64,000 nucleotides of DNA, taken from contig JAKTNV010000074.1 in assembly GCA_022747635.1 (NCBI GenBank), forward strand, positions 496,001-560,000. Reading direction: 5' to 3'. The notes under the pieces are model-generated. The model saw nothing but the letters and a program-made list of their open reading frames with translations. It did not search any database and was not told the origin of the DNA. Shown piece after piece: positions 1 through 13,300 of this stretch. Position numbers and translations under genes: made by a program. How positions within the stretch are numbered: the first letter of the stretch is position 1; every line of letters starts with the position of its first letter. The stretch is from Hetaerina americana (Eukaryota; Arthropoda; Insecta; Odonata; Calopterygidae).

Positions 1-1318
1 GTATGGCATAAATCTTGACATTTCAATCCCACATAGAAATAGTACCCATTACATTCTTCATTATGGTCTCTACCCATAGTAACAGTGATGTATCTTTATA
101 ATATGCATTAGCTGACAATTAATGAAACTAAAATAAGACATAATAAAAAAAATGAGTTTCCTAAAAACTCAGTCAAGATGGAATTTAAGTCTTAGAAATA
201 TTTTGTGCATTATCCTATTTCCTAAAAATTCCTGGTTACTCCACTATGCTCATCAAGGCAGCCATGGCAAGTATTAGCTGGGTCAGGTGAAAATGGAGTT
301 TAATGGGGCCGGAGCACTTCAGCAGATTTTAAAGAGATGCAGAATTTATGAAAATTAACTCTATAAACATTATTTACAGTAATTGTCTGCAAATCAATAC
401 AACTTACCCAATGAGTTGTTAAAAATAGAATACAACATAACAATAAGAATATTTAAAACCGAATTTCATTTATAATCATCCAGAAAAGTTGCACAGAGCA
501 ACTCTGACAATTTGGGGAAACTTCATCAGTGTTGCTCACAGTCACATTGGCAGTAAATAGGGTTAAACATTTGTAAACCCCATGAGTATTTTCATTACTT
601 TGATGTGTCAGATTTAAACTACTAAAATGTATCTGTTATGATGCAAGATTTGCTAGTGTATGCTATTTACAACATTAAATACGTATTTGCCAGTCAAAAT
701 GTCCATCCAGTCAAGATACTGAAATTACTGGCTGGAATGGATGTGGTGTCAGTAGTCTAAAAAATACTTGACTTGCGTAAATTTTAACTTTTAAGACAAT
801 AAATGCAAAGACTCCACCATAAAAGTCATTTGCCTAGACTGGGACCGTTAAATTGAAAATTCAGGGAAAAGAAAACTCCTGGTCTATGTGAATGATTTTT
901 TACGTGAAATTCTCCAGTGTCAGCACACAAACATGTTGACTCCGCTAAGAGTTATTGCTGCGGCATTTCCCAGTTCATTTGAATAAAAAAATAATTTAGG
1001 GTGCAAGAATAATGAAGTGTTATGGAATTCAAAACAAGAATACTGAGAAGGTATCTTAGAAAGTTTAGAAAACCAAATTTTAATTCAAGCACAATGATAA
1101 GCAATGCAACATTAAATCACAGAAATTTGTTGAAGTACTCTGAAGGCATATCAAATATTAGAATTATCTATAACTACCACTCTCATGGGTTATTATTATT
1201 TATCCCTGAGACGCATTCATAAACTAAAATACCATTTTTGGCTTCTTATTTTTGCTTACTCAAAATCCCCTTAAAGGAAATAGGATAAACCAGAACCATT
1301 TAAACAACAAAAAATTAC
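1..1318. other. Intron or 3' part of gene 1, nothing resolved
   Basis: AT-rich sequence beyond the last donor of gene 1. I could not identify a convincing further exon, terminator or repeat here. A small candidate reading frame around 240-300 on the minus strand was too short to support. Confidence 0.4.
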
Positions 1319-4300
1319 CTGGTTTAAGACTAGGGTTCCAGCTGGAGAATGATGATGGTGATGATGGTTCTGTCCAATTACCAACTGAGCACCATGAGGT
1401 CCAACAGCACCAGGACCAGAAGAAGCCACAGTTGAAACAACAGATTGTACTGTAGGGGAAGCTATGCATGTTGACGTTGTTGATACTGCTATTGAAGGAT
1501 TTGTAACTGATGGTGGGGGTGCACCAGAAGCAGGCTTGGGCAAAAGCTGTGGTTGCTTTGGTCGTGGAGGAGGTGGTGGGGGTTGGGGGTGAATGTGCTG
1601 TTGAGGTGTGGTGGCCCCAGCATTTGCACGGAATGGAGATCCTGTTACAGTACCCCCTGAAGCTCCACTTTGCTGCAGTATCTGCAGCAAGGGAAAGGCT
1701 GAGGCTGGGAGCTGAACCTGTGGATTAAATACATGAAAATTGTACTCAATATAGATGGGATGAAAACCAAAGTTGAATAGGCATTAAATACATACAACCA
1801 AACACATATTTGTAATGATTGCAATAAAAAAATGAGTTTAATATACTTCATTGCACATTTAAAAAATGGGTAACATATACAAGAGGAAGATGATACATAT
1901 TAAGTGATTTCCTCATTATTACCCTTGTAGTATTTACTGTTTTGGGATGTAAGGTACTATTGGGTTCATTTTCAGTATGAATACAAAGATGTCAATTAGA
2001 AGTCTAAAGATCTCCATAATTGACCATTCCATACTCTTCTGGCTAGGCTCTCTTGAAGAGCAACAATAATGCTGACCTCTTGACCCTTGGGCTCATCTAA
2101 GGCCCATGAGAAACACCCAGGCTTTCAAACTAGAGGGTGTAGGATTCAAAGGGAGTTACTGTGGTTGTGACTCAAAAAATAATTCCTTATTATTCGCATT
2201 TCAAAGTTTAAGTTCCAAATTAGGATAATTTATATTGCGTTTTTGGTATAATCAGGGAGAGCTCTATATGTAACTATACTGTTTGGCAGCATATAAGCCA
2301 CTATTTACTACCTGATTTTATGTAATTGTACATATGCAATCATCTTTCAGCATAGATTAATAATTAAATTTATCTGGCCATCTTTCATTTGTTCCTGAAC
2401 GAACAGTTTGAAATGTAGCTCTAGCATTTCAATCTCTTCTCAATGAAGGATCACTTTTTCGATTACTTTCATCTGCTACATGGTATTTTTACAATACGCG
2501 GGTAGAAAATTATGAGTTTGCATTTATCACACTAATGGCAACATTAAGGATAACAAAACTTTTAGAGATCTCTTACCTGAATAGGAGTATTAGGACGTAA
2601 GTGATGTAAAGTTGTAGGAGCTGAGACTGGCACTGAAACAGATGCAGTCCCCACAGCCTGAGCAACAGATGGAATAGTAGTGGAGGATGAGGGCGATGGT
2701 GAAGGGGATGGGGTGAGTGGAGGTGGAGCAGGAGAGGAACGCGGCAAGGATGATGCATGTTGAGCAAGGGGAGAATGAGTCTGCAGGTGATATGGCGATT
2801 GTACAGGTGATGGGGATGATGGAGCAACAGGGGTGGCGGGGGAACCACCTGTGCCACCACCAGCAGGACCACCACCTCCGATTGCCACGAACCCCGCTGG
2901 AGCAAAGCTGAGTGGAGAAGGAAAGGCCACAAACTGGGTGCCTGCAGGAGCTGTGTGCCCTCCACTGGATGCCACAGCACCCCCTGATGACATCAAGTGA
3001 TGCTGGTGGACACCATGGGGTGCGACTGTGAAGGTGAGACCTTGTTGGCCATCAAGTACATGTGATGCTGTTAGGAGGATGGGTGTCTGAGCAGGCTGGG
3101 GTGAAGCTGAAGAGATGGCAACTTGTTGAGGGGGTGGGGGAGGAGGTGGAGGTGGAGGCGGGGGCAAACCTCCACTTACTCCCCCCCTTGCCTCGACGAG
3201 GCTCTGGGGCAGGGAGTCCACTAATCGATCCACGGTGGCTGCATTGGAACCATTTTCTGGATGAACCTGCAAAAATAATAATTTACATATTTATTACATG
3301 CAGTTGAATAATGACTTTTTACAAAAGAAATGACACAATGATGCTGTGACATGCAATGTGAAACTTTGTCCACAAAATAATTGGAAAAAAACCAATGAAG
3401 ATAGTAGATGTGGAACCATTGTGCCACTTATCGCACTAAAAGTATGCTATGATGCTAACAGTCAATAACTCTTGAAATGAAGGAATAGAGTTGTGGATGA
3501 TGACTCTTCAAAAAGAAATAGCATCCTATAGTTACAGAAACCTTGATAAAATTTTATTTAACGTCTTTTTTGGAGTGAGATTGTGACTTTATAGTCCTTT
3601 CACTGGACGAAATAAAATATAAACATTAACAAACTCATATTTTTGGAAAAGGACATGATTTTCCTATACATTTATAACATTAGAAACTTCCCACTGAATA
3701 CTGTGAAATGATACACATTTGGTGAGTCGGTTGCCAAAATAGCCTCTTTTAGAACAGCCACTGAGTATATTTTGAATATTTGATCGTCACCAAAATATCT
3801 GACGGTGATTAACACAAATTCCCATAAAAGGAAATTTTATAGATTGTTGCTGCAGTAATATTACTGGCAAAGTAATATAACATAGAATAATTGCATATTA
3901 ATTTTATCATAATTTAGAGGTTTTAATATAATTTAAAATACTTAGTCCTGCAAATATGCTATACCTGCAAGACAAAGTATTATATGCTATAGGTTCATGA
4001 TAAAATGAACGTAAACAACAAATCCTCTACGAGCAAGCCCAATGACCTCAATATCATCCCTCAACACCACAACGCAACCTCAACATAACTGCTTTTTAAT
4101 TGAGGAATACTTTACACATACAATTAGAAAATACCAAATTTCTTTATACATTATTGTAAACAATCCATGTAAGCTTCCAACAAATTTCTCTTTTAATAAC
4201 ACAAGTAATACAAATTGCCCTTGATGTTATACACATATCTTTGTACTGAATATGTATGTATGATTATCTTTTCCATATAATGTGTACCGCATTGTACATT

Positions 4301-7300
4301 TTTTCCTTGCAAACCACTGAATTATGAACTCTATTGCTAGAATAAAAGAGCCGTGTCTCCCAGCCCATAAGATGCACCATATATATTGTGATTTTTCAGG
4401 TTAGAAGTTATGAAAAAATGCTTGGATCAACAGAAAAGAATCTAAATAGTTTAATGTTAACACTACACATTAAGGAAATAGAATGTTTACATTAAAAATA
4501 GCATCTATATCAATGCTTATTCATCATTACTGCCGCTAAACCATTTCTTCATACAAAATGCCATCTTCACTTCCATCCACCACATTGCTACTTTCACATT
4601 TTTAAAAAGATAATCCAACTTTTAACTTTCTGCTAGGACTATTTTTAACCAATTAAAAACACTAGAAATTGACAGTCAGACAGTTGAGTGCCTGTAAACT
4701 CAAAGTTTTCTCTACTAACAATTATTAGCTACGGAATCTTCTGATAATCGCACAGTGACATGTTTGCATTACAATTCTAAAATCACAGGAATACTTGGGT
4801 AGAATTTTTGAGCTTGTTATATGACTACAGTGCCATGCAATAAACAACACTAAGATATTTCAACTACTTGAATGTCAAGTGCTACTAACATTTTTATTAT
4901 GCTCTATGGAAATGGTGCCTTGGTTAACTCCATTACCACAATATTCTACAAAATATACACTTTGCTGAACAGTGATATGATTGACAATTCCTGGAATAAC
5001 AACAAACAAAATGACCCCACTAAATGTTCTCTATCACCTGTCCCTGAGAGTTCCATCAAAAAGTTACTTCTCTGCAAGGGTGCAGCAAGATTCAAGAACT
5101 AAAATATTTTAAATGGGGACATTTAGACAGCTCTCTTAGAGGAAAACTAAGTCAAGATAGTTATTAACTGTTTAATCAAAATGAGACATCTTAAAAAGTT
5201 CACCAAAAGTGGCAAGGTGCCAAAAGAAAAATGCATCATTCTGATGATAAAATCAACATGAAAATTATTCAGAACCACACAAATTTCTCAAAAGAAATTT
5301 TCTTCACTTCAAGATCATGCTAAAAAAAGAAAAAAACAGGAACACTCAACGAGTACAAAATGTTAAGGCCTTAATTTTCACACATGGCATGAACCAATGC
5401 CACAATTTTTGCAATTCAATACTCTCTTGATGGATGAACCAGTAGGGAAAGGACTTTGAAGAGATATGGAGATACCTAAACACAAATTAGAACCGTATTG
5501 AATGCATCTTAAAATAATAGGTGACATACTGTTCTACGTAAAATGTGTCAAGTACAGATTTTTCCAAAAATCTATGATATTACCTAAGCTTTCCAAATTG
5601 GGAAACATCCCGTAAAAATTAACTAACTTGACAAGTGAGTAACTTGGAGGTTTTACACCAAAAAGAAATTTAAGCACAGATCATGATTTGAATAAGATTG
5701 CCTTCAGTATCAGGATATTTTGACTTAAAATCTTACAATACCTAACTATTTGGATATACTTAAAAGCAATTTAAAATCAAAACCTCATATACACGAAGTT
5801 AGGGGTAGTGTACATATTAATATATTAAGGAAGGTACACTTCAAATACTGGTTCTATAGTTATAATTTTTGGTGAAGTTAGTGAGCCAGGAGGAGTAATA
5901 TTTGATACCAAAGACTGACAGCCATTGTTGACCTCGTGTCCTAGTCACAAAATAATGATAAAGAGCAAGTAGATTTGACAATTGCCAAGATTAAATGATT
6001 GCTAGTTATTTACCATTGATTCAAAAAGATGCATTCAATTATGAAAGAATGGTGCAAAATTTACACAGCAACATGTTTTCGGAGTGTCCATTACAGATGG
6101 GCAAGCTATAGGCACTGGTAAAAAAATTTTGCAGTGTGATCTACATTAATTGCACCAAATGGAAACTAATAGGTTCATGGCCCTCAAACATGGACCAAGG
6201 ATTGGAGACCTGAAAATACCATATGTGATGAAACCAGTCACATCACAACAAAGGTTGGAGAAATCTACAAAGTTTTTCTAGTTCCTTAAGGGCTTGAGAT
6301 TTTTATATTTAGTAACGATTTGTTTACATTCAATAACAATTAGTACAGTTATGCTTAATCTAGGAATTAAGTAGTGCCACATATTTCCTGAATGGAATAT
6401 TCCTGTATTTCAGATTTTTGCAAATATAAAAATGAGCCACTTTTAAAATTTAACACTATTAGAATACCTAACAATCACCAAATAGGAAATATTGATAGTC
6501 TACAGAATGAAATACAAGGTATGAAAAAGATTAGTGAAAGAGTGTTTCCCGGTCATAACTTAAATCAGGCTTTTTCTTGGTTGTGCCCACCCTGAAAATA
6601 AATGCTATGAAAGATATACCATATTTCTCAGCCCTCCAGATGCACTTTTTTTACTCCAAAACTCGCCCGCTTCTTATGGGCTGAGTATATACGGGTATGA
6701 CTTTATCCTATTAGTCGTAATACAATTAGCTGCATAAATACTTACTGTAAACATTTTTTCCCTTGTCAGGCATTGAAAATGGTTGTCTTTATTACTAATT
6801 TTGATAGTAACAATTTCAATTCCTAAAGGGCACTTCCTAAAATATTTCCAAATAAATCTTAATTGCATAAAATATAGAGAGTTTAGTTTCATCCAACATC
6901 TGGTGCTGCTGTGAAACTTATACACATTGGGCTAACGGGGAGGCCATCCCTCTGCTCAAACAATCGTATATCTCATGGTAAACTTTGAGTCTGCAGACAC
7001 TCCACCAGTGGTAGTAAGTTAGATAGTGTTGTTCAAATCATAATACGTTCCTTTTTATTTAGCTAGAATAAGTTTTTTTACTCACAGAAACTAAATGTTG
7101 CATTTAAAGTTAAAATTAGGACCTCAAAGGCATTTTGGCCCACCCACTGAGCTGATATGATAATGAAGGAAGCAGAATATTGATTTAGAAAATGCAGATA
7201 GGGGTAAAAAAACTTCACATTCATGTTCTCAAAAATGGCCAGACCTTGAACTTAAGAACTGGATAATAAATCACGGGCAGAATGGGATTACTGTTTTTAA

Positions 7301-10300
7301 AAAAATAATTTCCATTGAAGCAAGAAATGAAGGATATGAAAGTAGGTATGTTTATTTGCAATTTTTCTGGGACATCAAGAGATCCATGAAGAGAAATAGT
7401 CTGTGCATTCACTCTAAATAGAGTAGCACCACGACATAAATAGAAAATAAAGATTTAAGAATTTCAGAGTGAAAAAAACCACAGAGGATTTGATTGACAG
7501 GGATGATGAAATCCTGGGATCTACGATGAATGAACCTTAAAATAAAGCTCCTAATTAATTAATGTAACAACTAAAATTCCTCCCCATAGTGAGTTAACAT
7601 CAAAATACTTTTCGGTTTGATCCAAGAGTTTTACAAACAACTGCAAATGCTATCTAGAGATGCTAGAAACTCCAGTTATTTCTTTATTACCAATTTGTTA
7701 TTTTATATCATTTCAGGAAAATAGTTATATCCTATGAAAATTCCCAGATAGGAATAAGAGGAAGGATGAAAATCCAAATTCTCATCAGGGTAATGTTGTA
7801 AGCAAAAGATAAATTATATAGCGGCTGAGGGGTAATCATTTGGGTCTATCATTTAACTACCGGGACACTCAACTTAATTCCTTTTTTGTCTATGCCCTTA
7901 ACACCTCATCTATCTACCTCTGGCATTCCCTACCGTAATTATATTTGCAGTGACGAGATGGGTTTTTCAGTATAACACTCCACTTTCCTCCCCCTATTGT
8001 TTGAATTTTTAGTCTCATTACACCTTCAGAGCTTTGGAGGAAAACGAAGTAACAAGGGATCATTAAAACTGGTAAAATTTATATATTAGGTTTTTGAAAT
8101 GATTAAAACAGAATGACAGCCAAAAAGATGCCATGTTATTTAAAAATCCTTACATTACCGGATCCCTACTGCTAAGTATGACCTGGACCAGCAGACTTTA
8201 GTTCAAATTTGCTTGAATACATAATCAATTTAAGGCCATTCATATTATTAACAAGGAAATAAATGCGGTTTCCTGTAGCCTACTTCAATAGTATTTCTAA
8301 TACTACACCCTCATTTGAATGAGCACCGAAATCGGATCAGATGCCTTTGCAGCTGCCTAATTAAGGAACAGTTACTGCCTTTGGTCAGGCCCTTACCCCA
8401 CTCATAATTATTGTTGCCCCTGCCAATAGAGTTGCAAGAGGTCATTGAAATGCACTAGCCCTTTCCCTACATCAAAGTAGCAGCCCATGATAGGGCTCCA
8501 TATCTGTAGCAACCCTGCATATTATTTAAAGAAAGCATCACTCAAGAAGGTTGTATTACGCCCTTTTAAAATAAAAATATAGAAAATAATGAGTTAGCTG
8601 TTGCTTTTTGGAGCAATAATTTACTGGTTTCCTGTTATTTCTAGATTGGAATATTACAATTATTGGCAATATTTACCACATCTACAGTTTCTGTGTATTA
8701 TACTTCAGGTCCACATGACCTATTTTTTCACTCACAAGGCAATGAGTTTCATCTGCTTCCTTGAATCATTACACATATATTCATCGGTGAGATCCAATTA
8801 CATAAAATTAAGCAAATTTAGAATTCTGAACTAATTCATACACCTGTCTTAACAGCCGTCTACTCTTGTAGAGTGCGCCTGCTTTTGCTTGAGAAGGCCT
8901 TTTTTAGTTAGCAATTGGTAGATATACCTATTCAACACAAGACAGGTTTCCATTTCTCAATTTAACTGAATATTATATTTCCAGCCATTTCAGAGAGATA
9001 GGTGACAAATCATGGGCTTAGGAGCATGATACAAATACTAAGCAGATCACAAATCAAAGGAAGATGCTGCTGTCTCATCATCTTTAGAAATTGATAGTTG
9101 CTCAAAATGTTAAGACAATGGTTACCCCTTTGATGTAATCTTTAACACTAACCGATTGACAAACTAAATAATGAAAATAGTTTAATTCACATTTCACTAG
9201 CATTTCGTAATGCCACAAAGAAACTTAAGTTATTGGAGTGACACAATTTGAAATGGTTGCCTTCTTAACAGAAAACTTGGTGGGCCTAGAAAATATTTTT
9301 GCTAAAAAATTACTTCCAATTACACTGTTCTTCGTTTCGATACCAAACAATTATCTTTCAATGTATGAATCTTTATCACTGAGAAGTAGAAATGGTGGGT
9401 ATAATATGCCTTCATTAACCTTAAGAAAGAGAGAGGATAAGAGATGCCAACACGACATAGAGACATTATGCTATCTAGTCTTCTTCTAACGTTAAGAGAT
9501 ACTACTGCTTCAAAAAGTACTTCACATAACCACTCTAAACGTACTTCCAATTGTTGATGCTGGTGCATTTCAGCAGTCATCTGTTTTATCTCTCACAGCT
9601 GTCGTGGAGGCCTCTCCCCATCTCCTGGGATGAATGAAATGAAGAATTTTACGACTATCAAAATGAATATTCTTGAGGCTCGCAAAAAAAGTGGTAAAAG
9701 CTAAAATTCATCATGAAGCTAAGTTTTGATAGTTACTTAAACTTGTCCAAATGCTTTCAGTGCAATAAAATATTGACGTTTTCGGTCCTATGCCTATAAA
9801 GAACACAATTAGAGTGGTACATATTCTATGGCAATTCTCGAGTGTTGTTTTCAAGTGAAATACAAAAAAAGTGATGCACTATCTCTGCTCAACTAAAAAA
9901 ATAAGATGCTGAAGAAAATAAAATGGGAAATGACCACAGCTTGAAAATTATCCATGAGAAGGATAATCCATGAACCTGTCTAAGAAAAAATCATGGCCAC
10001 CGGCTGATGTTTACAATGACAATGATTTGCGACTTTTGAATACAATAACTTCAATTAAATTTATTTCTTTAAGCTTTCAAAGTAGTTTTATACCCTCAGT
10101 TCTTAGAAGGCTTCTGCAGTACTCCTGATGGCATTATGAGTTCTATGCCCACCTTGCAATTTTCCTGTCTATATCCAAAGATGTTTTTGATTCCATTTAA
10201 GGTAACATCTTTGGCCTGAAGATGCTGCCTGGAACAGGAAGATAAAGTTACCACTTACTGACAGTAAATGTGAAGGTAAATAAGGAACTCATTACCAGCC

Positions 10301-13300
10301 TCAAATTCGTTGCCTAGCTGCATTTGTAACACCTTGATCAGACTAGGGTCAGAGATCACAAGTGATGCAATATCACCAATCTAAAAACTTAACAATTACT
10401 TTCTAGTATCCGCTAATAGACCTATCATATGATTCACACAAAACAGACATCAGGATAGATGTGACTATCAATCGTACATATCTTGCTTTTCAAATTAAAC
10501 ATTGCTTATTTCACAAGGAATTGCTACAAAAATTCATTTAAAGCTATAGGATATGTGCATATTTTATAAGTGACTAAGATAACTGTAACTTGGTTTAAAC
10601 AATACTGGTAGCATCAAGACATATTCAATCACATATACATCAAAACATTACCAATACAAATGATGTATAAGCAACGCAATGCCTCCATGTACATGATTAA
10701 ATCTTTCTAACTGTGCTACCCATGAACCTTTCTTTCCAAAATTAGAGAACACATGAGATATGCCTAATAAATTTTACTTAGTTGATACTGGATAGTAAAT
10801 TTATATATTTAACCAGCACCTACACAATATGATTTTCTAATATATATTTTCCTAAGTGAGTCATTACGGACCCTTGCTTATAAATCTTATTGAGAAATGA
10901 TAACGAAACATGTTATGTGAATTGATATCATTGATCGAAATACTGAGAAGTCCTTATAGTTACAATCTTCCAATAGTTAAATATTAAAATATAGGAATAT
11001 GTAATGTTACCACCATAATCAAACTTTGTAATGGTACAGGGATATTTTAAAATGAAAAATGTACTTAATTCACTTTCCTATTTCCATTATACTCCTTCAC
11101 TAAAACCAATACTCCGACAATGTTCCCAAAACAGATTTCCCCATGAAACAAGGCAACAAACTGACAACATGAAATACACCATCATACATAAAATTAGTGA
11201 TCGTACTACCTACTCTTAGTGAGTAATACTAGAACACCAAACAAAAAAAATTGGCAGCAAGAGTTGGTAGAAAATAGCCATAAGAAAAAAACCACGACAA
11301 GTAGAATACTGAAATCAAAAACCAAAAAGCATCTATGCTTAGGAAAGTGGAAGTTCATTATTAAAAAAGTTTTTCAGAATAAATTTTTTTCCCCGGTGGC
11401 AAATCAAAAAAACTATTATGGTACATAATGAATTTACAACGATTTTTATATTATTAAAATAACGCATATGCTCCCAAAGAAAGACAAATTGTTTTATCAA
11501 CAATACAAGAAATTACTGTCCACAGCCAATGCAAGGGCTTGTAGAGGCGGGTGTTGTGAAATATATATTTTAATTTAATGCTACGAAAAATGGCATGTGA
11601 AATTCACAATCAGGGGCAGGGGGAGCAGCAGTTCCTTTCCATGTGTTATCTGTGGTTTCCCAAAAAGATCTGATCCTTGACAAATCACACAGCTTGTGTG
11701 AAGCTGTGGGTGTCCAGAGGTATCCCCAAGAATAGACCCTGGCCCTCAGGCCAGCAGTCCACCACTCTACCTATTAAGACTACCATGTCCCTTCTGTTAT
11801 ATATGTACTATTACATTTTAAATACTGAGTCTTTTTCTAGCATACATGAAAGAATGATCAGAAGTCATCAACTTCTATATGCTTAGAAGTTGAGAAGATA
11901 TAAAATGAAAGTAGATAGTTGTGGGGATACGAACTCCTAGAGAATAAGTGCAAATAAGTTCAAATGTTCAATGATGAGCAATCCTAGAATCATCACCATG
12001 CACAAACAAACAGCAGTGAAACACCTTTCAAACAATAGGCCAGGTGGGGACATTGCAGTGTTAAGGCAAAGGTACAGGAATTTCACTGACAATAAAGCTT
12101 AGAGAGGATGCTAAGTTTTCTTTTATGGAAGCACTACAAGGCTATAGATTTTGATTGGGACTAATGGTTGCTTAAAATGTTCTAGGAAGCTTAATCTGAT
12201 TGACACAGAATAATTAATGTACTTTTAGCTTTAGATTTAGCTTCCTAGATAAGTCGAAAAAGAATTTTGTACATTCAATTCGATGAAATTTCTAATAGAA
12301 TAATCTACCTCTTAATTTGTTACAGGATAGAGCAAGAAAGATGATAAGATAAAAGAAAAAAATCCTGAAAAATTATTTGTGACGAGGTATTTCTGGTACT
12401 TCCTGGGAGATGTCACATTTCAACAAAAATATTAGTTATTTAATGGAGCCAAGCGAGAGTAAATAGGAATACAACAGTAACAATCATTCCAGGGTGTTCT
12501 TGAAAACGACAAGCTAACACAGAATTGCTTAAGTAATGTAAATAGTTAGAAAAAATTGATGTTTCTATAATTGTACAGAAATGAATTTGACATTTCAATT
12601 AACATTAATTTGTATGTTGGATGAGAGTAGTGATAAAATGATGGAATCATTTCAAATTAAATAATTCTAATTAAGAAGTGTTACAGGAAGCAACGAAATT
12701 TCAATGTGCGATTTAAGAGCAAACTCGCTTAGAACATCAGGTAAAATGATACACTTAATGATATCAGGTTTGACTACCAAGTATTCTTCTTTCATTCCAG
12801 TAAATTATCAAATTAAATTCCACTAATTCTTTTACTACATAACCTGGTTTTAGCATATTATTTTCATAATAATTTTTAGTGTTTTATTGAAACTAGGTTT
12901 TGTAATAACATGATATTAATGGAAGTGATCACATAAAAATTTTTACCCAACAATTTATACTTTTTGACATAAGAGATGACTTGAGTCTGTTGCCATTGAT
13001 TGCATACATACATTGATTGGAAACCCATTCACGGGATTCTAACTGACCCTAACTTAACTACCTCATGGAATGTGCATAACTCTTAATGCATGGCAAAAAT
13101 CCTGGACAAATGGTTTCACACTAGTTTGAGACCAAAGCAATTATATGCCATTAGTTGTTTTCTTTCATTAGGTACGATTACAAACTTCGAGAAGAAAGTT
13201 GTACTGTTCATGATAGCCAAGCAGTAATCATTTGAAAAAAATTCCAATTTTTTACAAAAAATTAAGTTTCACTATATCGTTAAGGCTTTTTAAGTGCACA

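Larger units (their letters stand above)
5941..10295 (-). other. Intron between exons 3 and 4 of gene 1
   Basis: About 4.4 kb of AT-rich intron. It holds a tiny TIR element at 6617-6697 and a possible alternative terminal exon at 10060-10224. The rest shows no recognisable feature. Confidence 0.55.

Noticed and set aside
1252..1728. Plus-strand frames over the gene 1 exon
   Set aside because: They are antisense shadows of the low-complexity exon at 1319-1717, whose minus-strand splice sites and phase are consistent.
10085..10235. Fourth exon of gene 1 directly after exon 3
   Set aside because: The acceptor at 10232 would put the frame into a stop after ten codons; the exon at 5940-5849 fits the phase at both sides.
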